From Dicaeum eximium (Eukaryota; Chordata; Aves; Passeriformes; Dicaeidae), in the NCBI GenBank assembly GCA_013396995.1, contig VWZP01006030.1, positions 1 to 64,000 on the forward strand: 64,000 bases of DNA. Direction: 5' to 3'. The translations under genes and the position numbers were made by a program. Shown here piece after piece: positions 34,801 to 38,960 of the stretch (positions are counted from its first letter, which is position 1; every line of letters starts with the position of its first letter). Under the pieces are notes generated by a model, which saw only the letters and a list, made by a program, of their open reading frames with translations, made no database searches and had not been told where the DNA came from.

Positions 34801-34930
34801 AAACCCAGCCCCACGCACTGGCACCGCCCGCCCGAACCCCGCTCACCTGGAGCAGCGCCCGCACCCGCTCTGTGGGAGCACCGACCAGCAGACAGATCTC
34901 CAGCAGGCCCGAGGGCAGCACGTCCTCCAT
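4644..34930 (-). CDS. DENND3: DENND3, DENN domain-containing protein 3 (whole spliced coding region, 22 exons)
   Basis: The product is a guanine-nucleotide exchange factor for the small GTPase Rab12, acting in endosomal trafficking and starvation-induced autophagy (family knowledge). Joined exons give 1,215 residues, close to the mammalian length. Approximate domain order: uDENN 60-165, cDENN 190-365 (with PLQWQHTFVPIL and APTSFLMGC), dDENN 430-505 (QPFYKK then ETYMFHSFLKARL), basic linker 515-750, PH-like PHenn domain 765-890, WD40-type repeats about 960-1215. Coding exons on the minus strand: 34847-34930, 28817-29090, 28154-28269, 27486-27625, 22083-22194, 20814-20933, 19734-19952, 19321-19442, 18715-18870, 16794-16890, 15356-15459, 14894-15075, 13793-14314, 12682-12944, 12007-12177, 11441-11570, 10855-10962, 9912-10051, 8568-8728, 7489-7622, 7206-7297, 4644-4844. 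Every intron is GT-AG and every phase joins, so no frameshift or premature stop is seen. Untranslated exons and alternative transcripts cannot be excluded. Confidence 0.93.
5285..5480 (-). mobile_element. CR1 LINE 3' fragment, antisense
   Basis: The plus strand shows the CR1 antisense order: 'aatggcttgggttgaagggg', 'atctcatttcaatgccctgcc', 'ccatccaacctggcctt', 'gggcagccacagcttctctg', 'ctcaccaccctcaca'. It lies in intron 21 of DENND3, in the same transcriptional sense as the gene. Confidence 0.8.
7206..7297 (-). CDS. DENND3: DENND3 coding exon 21 (propeller, short exon)
   Basis: The exon encodes residues 1119-1149, LSTHDFQPQVKIEQHLKDAC and FSFLGFQLFPE. It is short, and was placed because it is the only segment in the gap that joins phase 1 (exon 20) to phase 0 (exon 22) and reads as a plausible blade linker. 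The acceptor is TTCTTGTAG and the donor GTATTC. Confidence 0.86.
7489..7622 (-). CDS. DENND3: DENND3 coding exon 20 (WD40-type repeat)
   Basis: The exon encodes residues 1074 to 1119 in part, SEAYSSSLDGMVIAWNISTL followed by CQLPCQNLTSMKLHNDQLWC. 'aySsSlDGmViaWn..tl' is a textbook WD40 blade ending in a W-N dipeptide in place of W-D. The acceptor is TGCCAACAG and the donor the consensus GTAAGT. Confidence 0.96.
8568..8728 (-). CDS. DENND3: DENND3 coding exon 19 (WD40-type repeat)
   Basis: The exon encodes residues 1021 to 1074 in part, with TCMVMVEQSQVWVGSQDSII and IINTHSMSCNKQLNDHHFDV. The pattern 'v..sqvWvGSqDs.iyiint.s....k.L..H...VtdIv' is a complete propeller blade. The donor is GTAGAT and the end phase 2. 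Confidence 0.95.
9115..9780. repeat. pyrimidine-biased tract (purine-rich on the DENND3 strand) in intron 18
   Basis: Over some 650 bp the plus strand is dominated by C and T, with runs such as TTTCCTCCATCC and CCCTCCCTTTTTTTTTTACT. The minus strand, which is the DENND3 pre-mRNA sense, is correspondingly A/G rich. It contains no recognisable repeat family. The open frames inside it are low-complexity Phe/Leu/Ser strings and are not genes. Confidence 0.7.
9912..10051 (-). CDS. DENND3: DENND3 coding exon 18 (WD40-type repeat)
   Basis: The exon encodes residues 974-1020, including PKLWCALNEGKVVVFDASTW and SIQQHCFKMGHSKL. 'LWca...GkV.vfDasTw....c.k.Gh..l' is a WD40-type blade. The acceptor is ATTTCTAG and the donor GTGAGA, running from phase 1 to 0. 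Confidence 0.95.
10408..10428. repeat. (GAAA)n microsatellite
   Basis: About four tandem GAAA units lie in intron 17. A short CATC repeat follows near 10549-10563. Confidence 0.8.
10855..10962 (-). CDS. DENND3: DENND3 coding exon 17 (lead-in to propeller)
   Basis: The exon encodes residues 938-973, VPMMVPKTTSETLKHKINPS followed by GETFPQAIDVLLYTP. It is a short linker, and the last strand (AIDVLLYTPG) probably begins the first propeller blade. Phase is 1 at both ends. The acceptor is TATTTTAG and the donor GTAAGG. It is less strongly conserved in character than its neighbours, but the frame and splice sites agree. Confidence 0.89.
11186..11266. repeat. A-rich (CAAA)n simple repeat with a duplicated 15-mer
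   Basis: GAGACAGAAGCAAAA occurs twice (11186-11200 and 11206-11220). ACAAACAAACAAACAAA and AAAACAAAACAAAA follow. It lies in intron 16. Confidence 0.8.
11441..11570 (-). CDS. DENND3: DENND3 coding exon 16 (PHenn to propeller linker)
   Basis: The exon encodes residues 895 to 938 in part, DPQYIQQALTNVLLMDAVVG and SKSIYAASKLSFFDRMKNE. It is mostly helical, with no recognised domain of its own, and bridges the PHenn domain and the WD40-type region. The acceptor is GTCTTTAG, the donor GTCAGT and the end phase 1. Confidence 0.92.
12007..12177 (-). CDS. DENND3: DENND3 coding exon 15 (PHenn domain, second part)
   Basis: This is a symmetrical exon of 57 codons, residues 838-894. It includes LLLRLPTLRIKTLSKKEVFE and then ANLKTECDLWYLIVKEMWAG. 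The last helix (LWYLIVKEMWAGK) fits the C-terminal helix of a PH-like fold. The acceptor is CTTTCCAG and the donor GTATAA. Confidence 0.93.
12682..12944 (-). CDS. DENND3: DENND3 coding exon 14 (PHenn domain, first part)
   Basis: The exon encodes residues 750-837. It opens GQQKQIDPETFRDFYNYWKE and then reads NLPPAVIEHLDKDECVYKLS. Next comes YGVGKIALTQKRLFLLTEGG with PGYVPIAAFRDIE. The 'G.iaLTqkRLFlL.eg...y..i..f.dI' block resembles GRAM/PH-like folds. In DENND3 this is the PHenn domain, reported to bind actin. The donor is GTGAGC, running from phase 1 to 0. Confidence 0.95.
13793..14314 (-). CDS. DENND3: DENND3 coding exon 13 (large linker exon with a TPR-like helical pair)
   Basis: This is the largest exon, 522 nt, residues 576-749. 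Features seen are KIPEIHFPVTFQGVHSYYTD, a helical pair LARYFYLRGLVSLMQGKLLN with ALSDFQNLEKTD that looks like a tetratricopeptide-type hairpin, and a basic helix KRLISRVMEKQREVLKIDD. It ends IHRLFDALTV(G). It connects the DENN module to the PHenn domain. The acceptor is TTTCTAG and the donor GTGAGT, with phase 1 at both ends. Open frame reading past the donor is intronic. Confidence 0.94.
14894..15075 (-). CDS. DENND3: DENND3 coding exon 12 (phospho-regulated linker)
   Basis: The exon encodes residues 515 to 576 in part. It carries IEEMFSRLISTERKARRRMV, then ISMPNLQDIKLPEGPTRNSS. It is strongly basic, and serines 549 and 567 each lie a few residues after arginine. In human DENND3 the ULK kinase targets are, as I recall, serines 554 and 572, also 18 residues apart, so these are probably the same sites. 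Phosphorylation there is reported to bind 14-3-3 and raise Rab12 exchange activity. The donor is GTAAGG and the end phase 1. Confidence 0.94.
15356..15459 (-). CDS. DENND3: DENND3 coding exon 11 (end of dDENN)
   Basis: The exon encodes residues 481 to 515 in part. It reads VLETYMFHSFLKARLNRKMD and ends FARLDLSTQSEEDR. The ETYMFHSFLKAR helix completes the dDENN pattern begun in exon 10. The acidic tail starts the inter-domain linker. The donor is GTAGAG and the end phase 2. Confidence 0.94.
16794..16890 (-). CDS. DENND3: DENND3 coding exon 10 (dDENN)
   Basis: The exon encodes residues 448-480: REVKDHLNYEHRVFNSEKFL and KTRAIGDQPFYKK. 'F....Fl..R....qpFy.....Tq.F' spans exons 10 and 11 and defines dDENN. 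The acceptor is GTCTCCAG and the donor GTAAAC, running from phase 2 to phase 0. Confidence 0.93.
18160..18480 (-). mobile_element. old CR1-like LINE fragment, antisense (tentative)
   Basis: The plus strand holds 'gaaaggaacctacaaggatcactgagttcagctcctgg' broken by substitutions, then 'agtgaccaaaacttgactgatatcc' and 'gccctaagcttttccaaggactgcacttctc'. These phrases are typical of old CR1 families read antisense. It lies in intron 9. Divergence is too high to name a subfamily. Confidence 0.45.
18715..18870 (-). CDS. DENND3: DENND3 coding exon 9 (helical, before dDENN)
   Basis: The exon encodes residues 396 to 448 in part, running RVEGLQLHFDLELCHLRAST and on to LQTRRRSWQQKLN, then VQQTMLQLIVNIFR. 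It is leucine- and arginine-rich and predicted helical. The closing 'vr..fl.i...' segment is where the downstream DENN module starts. The donor is the consensus GTAAGT. Phase 2 is kept at both ends. Confidence 0.93.
19321..19442 (-). CDS. DENND3: DENND3 coding exon 8 (cDENN to dDENN linker)
   Basis: The exon encodes residues 356 to 396 in part, starting EGEDLILINIDNGDISHSK. 'vv.vDld.g.i' is the beta strand closing the DENN core. A more variable acidic stretch with IPDVPAQAAETFIK follows. The donor, GTGACA, is relatively weak but fits the reading frame. The end phase is 2. Confidence 0.91.
19734..19952 (-). CDS. DENND3: DENND3 coding exon 7 (cDENN core)
   Basis: This is the most diagnostic exon of the gene, residues 283-355. 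It contains CILTEQRIVFFSADWALLTL, the run LHPLQWQHTFVPIL, and MAPTSFLMGCHIDHFDEV. 'E.rIvf.S.....Lt..ae....ll.P..Wqh.yiPilp..l.d...aP.pflmG' is the hallmark of cDENN. The family is therefore certain, and the DENND3 assignment rests on the rest of the chain. It is symmetrical (phase 0-0), with donor GTATGT. Confidence 0.97.
20814..20933 (-). CDS. DENND3: DENND3 coding exon 6 (cDENN)
   Basis: This is a symmetrical phase 0-0 exon of 40 codons, residues 243-282. It reads VFHMKPLQIIIPSREDPDSP and ends in IDLDLHLPLLCFKPEQVLQ. 'P.id.dl..Ll.cf.p..vL.v' is the standard cDENN motif preceding the helix that lines the Rab-binding face. The acceptor is TATTACAG and the donor GTAAAA. Confidence 0.95.
22083..22194 (-). 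CDS. DENND3: DENND3 coding exon 5 (cDENN)
   Basis: The exon encodes residues 205-242, including LLVQLRPLRDLDVENHIKEF and the following LFLIPSPPPGPLHL. The helix followed by a proline-rich turn matches the segment leading into the DENN core. It restores phase 0 and is followed by donor GTAATT. The intron before it, about 5.3 kb, is one of the longest in the gene. Confidence 0.92.
22195..27485 (-). other. DENND3 intron 4
   Basis: This is a 5.3-kb intron. Reading both strands shows AT-rich unique sequence, a purine/G run at 26149-26160, a G/C-richer stretch at 26400-26680, and no exon-like segment that would fit the phase (2) needed here. No clear CR1 element was seen. Confidence 0.6.
27486..27625 (-). 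CDS. DENND3: DENND3 coding exon 4 (uDENN to cDENN)
   Basis: The exon encodes residues 159 to 205 in part. It includes VPGCFVPCAVCVISRYPYF followed by SALKDCLS. 'CvISryPyFsalkdcL' is a classic DENN signature just before the core module. The first 20 residues (DGSTSSNGQGHWES) are polar and look like a loop. The acceptor is TTCTTGCAG, the donor GTAAGA, and the end phase is 2. Confidence 0.94.
28154..28269 (-). CDS. DENND3: DENND3 coding exon 3 (uDENN)
   Basis: The exon encodes residues 120-158. With the single base carried from exon 2 it reads GGLYVTSESKEDHIHFLVFT and continues through CGNRTYGVVAQYYQPMQ. 'HFLVFTD..G.R.YG' is the core strand pattern of uDENN domains. It runs from phase 1 to phase 0, with acceptor CATTTCAG and donor GTATGT. 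Confidence 0.94.
28817..29090 (-). CDS. DENND3: DENND3 coding exon 2 (start of uDENN)
   Basis: This exon encodes residues 29-119, from GTQRKLKNLPPLDPEVLSVF to PQLCFP. The acceptor is TTTCTATAG and the donor GTACAT, leaving phase 1. It contains a highly basic patch (KSKRRSFRKKKERPK), then an acidic stretch, then DLIALPQLCFPGG, which starts the upstream DENN module where DENN proteins typically show a 'lP.fcFP' motif. It follows the 5.8-kb intron 1. Confidence 0.93.
31545..31816 (+). mobile_element. CR1 LINE 3' end, sense orientation
   Basis: Diagnostic order is seen: 'gcagatttagattagatatt', 'aggaagaaattctttattgt', 'gagggtggtgaggcactg', 'ggttgcccagagaagctgtg', 'ggctggatggagatctg', then 'gtcccttccaacccaaac'. 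This is the last 270 bp of a CR1 element, running against the direction of DENND3. Confidence 0.9.
31960..32110 (-). mobile_element. old CR1-like fragment, antisense (tentative)
   Basis: 'ccaaatgtgggacagtattc' followed by 'cagatgtgaactca' resembles the antisense of older CR1 families. It lies between two younger, better preserved CR1 copies, so it may be the older host of nested insertions. Confidence 0.4.
32115..32905 (-). mobile_element. CR1 LINE, 5'-truncated, antisense, with decayed ORF2 end
   Basis: About 790 bp is the reverse complement of a CR1 3' region. It runs from the 3' end (near 32115, 'gcttgggctgggagggacct') to the reverse transcriptase C-terminal region. On the minus strand, 32592-32905 still encodes a recognisable piece (LGINKAKCKELHLSQG, then AEKDLGVLLDERLDM and AAQKAKHVLGCIQSS), the end of the CR1 RT. 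Frames are broken further downstream, so it is a dead copy. Confidence 0.92.
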
Positions 34931-35215
34931 GGCACAGCGGGGACAGCGAGGCTCCTTCTCTGAGGGCAGCGGCGCTTTCCCTCGGGACAGCGGCGGCTTC
35001 CCGCCCTCAGCACCGCCCGCTCCCGCCCCGCGGCGTGGGGCGGAGCGCCCGTGCCGCACGTCACCACTCTGCGCGCTTTGATTGGCTGTCTTCTCTGTCA
35101 CTCTAAGAGCTGTAACCAATCAGAACGGCAGGAGGTGTGGTGGGCCCGGCAGGGGCGGGGCTTTGGGTGAGAGAGAGAGCGCTGAGGGGACGAAGGGCGG
35201 GAGGTGACGGGAGCT
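34790..35215 (-). promoter_or_regulatory. CpG-rich DENND3 promoter
   Basis: CG dinucleotides are dense here and scarce in most of the rest of the window. The region covers coding exon 1 and the sequence just upstream of it. Visible elements are a CCAAT box on the minus strand (35081-35085), a CCAAT box on the plus strand (35116-35120), a GC box GGGGCGGGGC (35152-35161), a second GC-box cluster near 35015-35030 and a CRE-like TGACGTG on the minus strand (35057-35063). No TATA box is seen, as expected of a CpG-type broad promoter. Confidence 0.75.
34847..34930 (-). CDS. DENND3: DENND3 coding exon 1 (start codon)
   Basis: This exon encodes residues 1-28, beginning MEDVLPSGLLEICLLVGAP, and ends in phase 0 at donor GTGAGC. 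The ATG has a good Kozak context, with G at -3 and G at +4. It is the first in-frame ATG after an in-frame TGA at 35120-35122. The exon sits inside the CpG-rich promoter. The short hydrophobic peptide before the uDENN module resembles the start of mammalian DENND3. Confidence 0.88.
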
Positions 35216-35478
35216 GGGATGAGGTGTTGAGGTCTCAGGGTGGGAGGTGAGGCGAGCTGGGATGAGGTGATGAGGTCTCAGAATGGACGGATGGAAGATA
35301 AGAGGTGGGAGCTGAGGGGCTGGGAGTTGAGATTTGGAAGGATGAGGTGCTGGAGGATGATGGGCTCTGGGCTGAGGGGCTCTGGGTTGAGGGACTTAGA
35401 GCTGAGGGGTTGAGAGGCTCAGGGCTGAAGGCTGAGGGACTTAAGGCCTTAAGGGTGCAGGGCTGAGAGACTAAGAAA
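35163..35478. repeat. G-rich purine minisatellite-like repeat beside the promoter
   Basis: The plus strand is dominated by G, A and T units resembling GGCTGAGGG, GAGGTGATGAGG and GAGCTGGGATGAGG. A clear pair GAGCTGGGATGAGGTG.TGAGGTCTCAG starts at 35211 and 35254 (43-bp spacing). After that the unit shortens to a degenerate 10-20 bp motif. It begins immediately upstream of the DENND3 promoter. Confidence 0.7.
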
Positions 35479-38099
35479 CCCCCTTAAAGTGACCCCGTTA
35501 AAAACTAGTGATGGGGTTTGTGATTTACAGTCATGCGATTTCCACATTGACCTAACCAAGGACTATAATATTTGCTAGTTTTAAACAACAAGGTGAGGAC
35601 CTAACTCAAACAGGAGGAGTCCCCAGTTGTTGCTGCATCCCTGGAAGTGTTCAAGACCAGGCTGGATGGGGTTCTCAGCAGCCTGGCCTGTGGAAGTTGT
35701 CTTGCAACTGGATGATCTTTAAGTTCTCTTCCAACCCACACCATTCTTTCCTCACCTGTTTCACTGTCTCACCGGGACAGCCCTTTGGAGAAACACTTCC
35801 CGACTCAAGGTCAAGTTAATTTTTCTCCACGGGCTGTTTTCCTCTGAGGCTGTTGGCCCACAGGGGCTGAAGTGCCTCAGGGCTGCCTGTCACCCTGTCA
35901 GACGTGGGTGATGTCATGGTCTGGCGCTTGTAGAGCACAGCCATTGCCTGCCTTTTGCTGCAGGTGACTCAGCAGGACTGTGTCACTTCAGCAGGACTGT
36001 GTCACTGCCACTACACGGGACTTTTCTCTTTACCTTACCACAGGTCAGGGTTTCAATGGGCTGTAAGCACAGAGCTGGTGCAGGCTGCGTGGTGTTTCCC
36101 CTATGAAGCAGCAGAGGCACAGCACAGGGAACTCCGAGGTTTCTTCTTGAGCTGCTTAATCTAAACACACCATGAGTCACTCTGTATGTACTGGCTCGGC
36201 AAAGATCTGCTCTGAGAGAATGTAATTCCTCCGGGACCGGAGCATAAAGTACCCGAAACTAGAGATCGGTTTCTCTGAAACTGAAGGTGAAGTTTCATCA
36301 CAACCACAAACTTTTTTTTTGTGGACTAGTGTTCAGGTATTTTAAATACAAATAATCCCCTGTCTAGATGGTTCCAGGATTTCATGAACTTCTTGTCAGT
36401 TCAGGGGTCAAATAAAGTTTCCTCAAAAAGTATAAAGAACAAGACGATTTTATTAGTTCATGGGGGTTTTTTAATCAGAATTTTTGTGGTGTTAAAGCTC
36501 AAGATTATACAGCCTCTGTTTGTCTCAAATTTTGAGGAAGCCACACATCCAGAATATAAGAAACTGTTCATTTAGCAGTGACTAAAAGAGGAATATTCTT
36601 GAAAACCTGGAAGTTTCAGGGATCACTTCTCTCAAGTGGTAGAAGATTCAAGGCTCAAAGATTTATATTCATGAAATTTGAGGTCATAAGGGATGGTTAA
36701 AATGATCTTGTTTAGCCTGTGTAGTCCAGGTCACAGAATCAGAGTGAGTCCTGTATTAATGCTGTAACTTCTGGCTGAGGCCATGCCATAGGAATTGTTA
36801 ACAGTCACTGTTAAGTGTTGGGCATCTCATTTTTAGTTTCACTTTTTAGCTTAGCTCTTTGTCACTGGATCATGTTACATTGGCTGTTGCTTGAACAGAC
36901 TTTTTACTATGAAAAGACACTTCTCTGCAGAGTTCAAGTTTATTAATCTCTGTTTCTAAAAGATTATACAACTCATGTTTTTAAAACTCCTTTCCTGATC
37001 ACTTGTGTCCATCATTTCTCAAAAATTTCAAAATTTTCCAGTATCATTTTTGAATTAGGAACACCAAAACCAAAGCTGTATCATTGCTGAATGCTCAGTG
37101 GTAGATCACATTACTGTTTCTGACTTATATCCCCACCTAATTAAAACAGAGACAGACAGATACATTAATCATTCAGAAAGAGTGTAGTGTTTAATTAGTA
37201 TTCCACTCCAACAAGATACAGTTTTCTTAGGGTTATTACTTCCAACATGACAATCCTACATCTCACATTGAGTGACCTATGGCTATGACCAAGCATTTGA
37301 CCATATTATAAGAAAATTACAAATGAACCAAGGCTATTACGCAATTCAGGTCACCCATGGTCAATTAATCTGTATCATGATTATCTTCTGATTTCTCTGC
37401 TATCTGCAATGATAAATACTGGATGATTCTTGTTCATAATTAATGTAGCCCTCAAAGCAGAAATACAGTGAAGTTATTATCAAAACAGAACTCCAAGATG
37501 AAAGGTACTAATATTAATCTGGTAAAATCCCAAGAACCCTGGGAGCAGGAAACCTGCTATATGGGGTCACTGGTAAGAGACAAAATCATTCACATAGAGA
37601 ATTCCTCTGTGCTAAAAGAGATTCATGTAGCTGAGTAATTTTCTTCCTAAGAAAAATTGTCAACTGAGGAAGAAATGCCAGCTTTTAATATGTGTTTTCT
37701 TTTTGTAAAATCACAAATACAGTAAATGTTTGTTTGGTTGTTTGTTAACTCTCTGAGGTGGTACTGGGATGCTGAATGCAGAAGAAAATCGCTGTTCTTG
37801 AGATGTCTTCAACATGGGAAAGGCTTTATCAGACCTACAGGGCCATATCTGAATAATTAAAGATTCTCTTGGCATAGAATCTAATTTACCTTCCAAATAC
37901 AGTGTTTGTGTTTTAGCCAGACTTTTAAGGGGAGAAAATAATTTCACCAGTTGTGTTTCTTTGATGTGATCTTGCTTATAAAATAACTGAGTGACTTGTT
38001 GAGTTGTAGATGCCTACACTGCAAACACCTCACTCCTGAGGGGTGTGGGCCAGATGAAGAATCAGGACTCTGAATTTCAGGAGAGCAAATTTTCAGCTC
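35479..38099. other. intergenic region upstream of DENND3
   Basis: Apart from a CR1 fragment at 35625-35750, this is unique sequence with no supported gene. It contains a GAAAC/GTTTC motif cluster at 36255-36296 and an ISRE-like word near 36835-36848. Confidence 0.55.
35625..35750 (+). mobile_element. CR1 LINE 3' end, sense
   Basis: The order 'gctgcatccctggaagtgttc', 'aagaccaggctggatggggt', 'agcagcctggcctgtgga', 'ggatgatctttaagttctct', 'tccaacccacaccattctt' is the final 125 bp of CR1. Confidence 0.88.
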
Positions 38100-38545
38100 T
38101 GTCAGGAATTAGTGAATGGCACCTCCTGGGAAACTGCTCCCAAGGAACTAAAAAGAGCTGGCAGCTCTCTGAGGACAAAATTCTTTGAGTGCAAGAGCAT
38201 TTCATTCCCATGTGTAAGAAATGAAGCAAGGAAGGCAGGAGAATGGCATGGGTCAGTCAGGACCTCCTGGTGCACCTGAAGTGTAAGAAGGAAATGCACA
38301 AGCAGTAGAACAAAAGACAGGAATCCTGGGAGGAATATAGGGACACCTCCCAGAGGTGTAGAGATGGGATCAGGAAAGCCAAAGGCACAAGTGAAGCTGA
38401 ATTTGTCAAGGGATTTTACAGGTATGTTGGTCAGAACTGGAAGATTAAAGAAAGAGTCCACACCCCCCTCTAACACACACAGATAAATAAGACAGGAGAA
38501 CTGCAGAAAACCAACATGGAGAAGTCTGATTTTCACTCATGCTTG
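38100..38545 (+). mobile_element. CR1 LINE internal fragment (ORF2 region), sense
   Basis: The plus strand contains 'aagaaatgaagcaaggaagg', 'caggagaatggcatgggtca', 'tgggaggaatatagggacac', 'ggatcaggaaagccaaaggc', 'gaagctgaatttgtcaaggg' and 'ttttacaggtatgttggtca'. This order matches the CR1 ORF2 segment between endonuclease and reverse transcriptase. Stops interrupt the frame. Confidence 0.82.
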
Positions 38546-38789
38546 TGCCCCTTTCCAAACAATGCTGAGGGCTTGTGCATCCTGCAGAGTTTCACCATGA
38601 TGGGTGTAAGGTCTGCAGGAATTTTTATTTTGAAACTGAATACAGACATCACTCATGTTCTGCAGGTTTATTGGTAGTTAAATCCCTTTCTTGGGCTTAT
38701 GATCAAGCTTGTGGCACAGCAGTATCTGTAGGTGAGAACTGAAAGTCAGACCACTGCTACTTTTCACTGCCTGGCTCACAGGAACTTAC

Positions 38790-38960
38790 ACTGTCCAGAG
38801 AGGTGATGGGTGCCCCATCCATGGAGACATTCAAGTCAGGCTGGACAGGGCTCTGAGCAACCTGATCTAGTTGAAGATGTCCCTGCTCATTGCAGGGGGA
38901 TGAGACTTGGTGACCTTTAAAGGTCACTTCCAACCCAGACTATTCCACAATTCTGATTTC
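38790..38960 (+). mobile_element. CR1 LINE 3' end, sense
   Basis: 'gatgggtgccccatccatgg', 'agacattcaagtcaggctgg', 'ctctgagcaacctgatctag' and 'tgacctttaaaggtcacttc' followed by 'caacccagac' mark the end of a CR1 element. It may belong with the internal fragment at 38100-38545, the middle having been lost. Confidence 0.88.

Larger units (their letters stand above)
29091..34846 (-). other. DENND3 intron 1
   Basis: This 5.8-kb first intron starts at the promoter. It contains a cluster of CR1 fragments at 31545-32905 in opposed orientations, and AT-rich unique sequence elsewhere. First introns of CpG-promoter genes often carry enhancers, but none can be assigned from sequence alone. Confidence 0.6.

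Noticed and set aside
34928..35119. In-frame extension upstream of the DENND3 ATG
   Set aside because: The frame is open back to a TGA at 35120-35122 but contains no ATG, overlaps the CCAAT and CRE-like promoter motifs, and is compositionally promoter-like. Only non-AUG initiation could use it.
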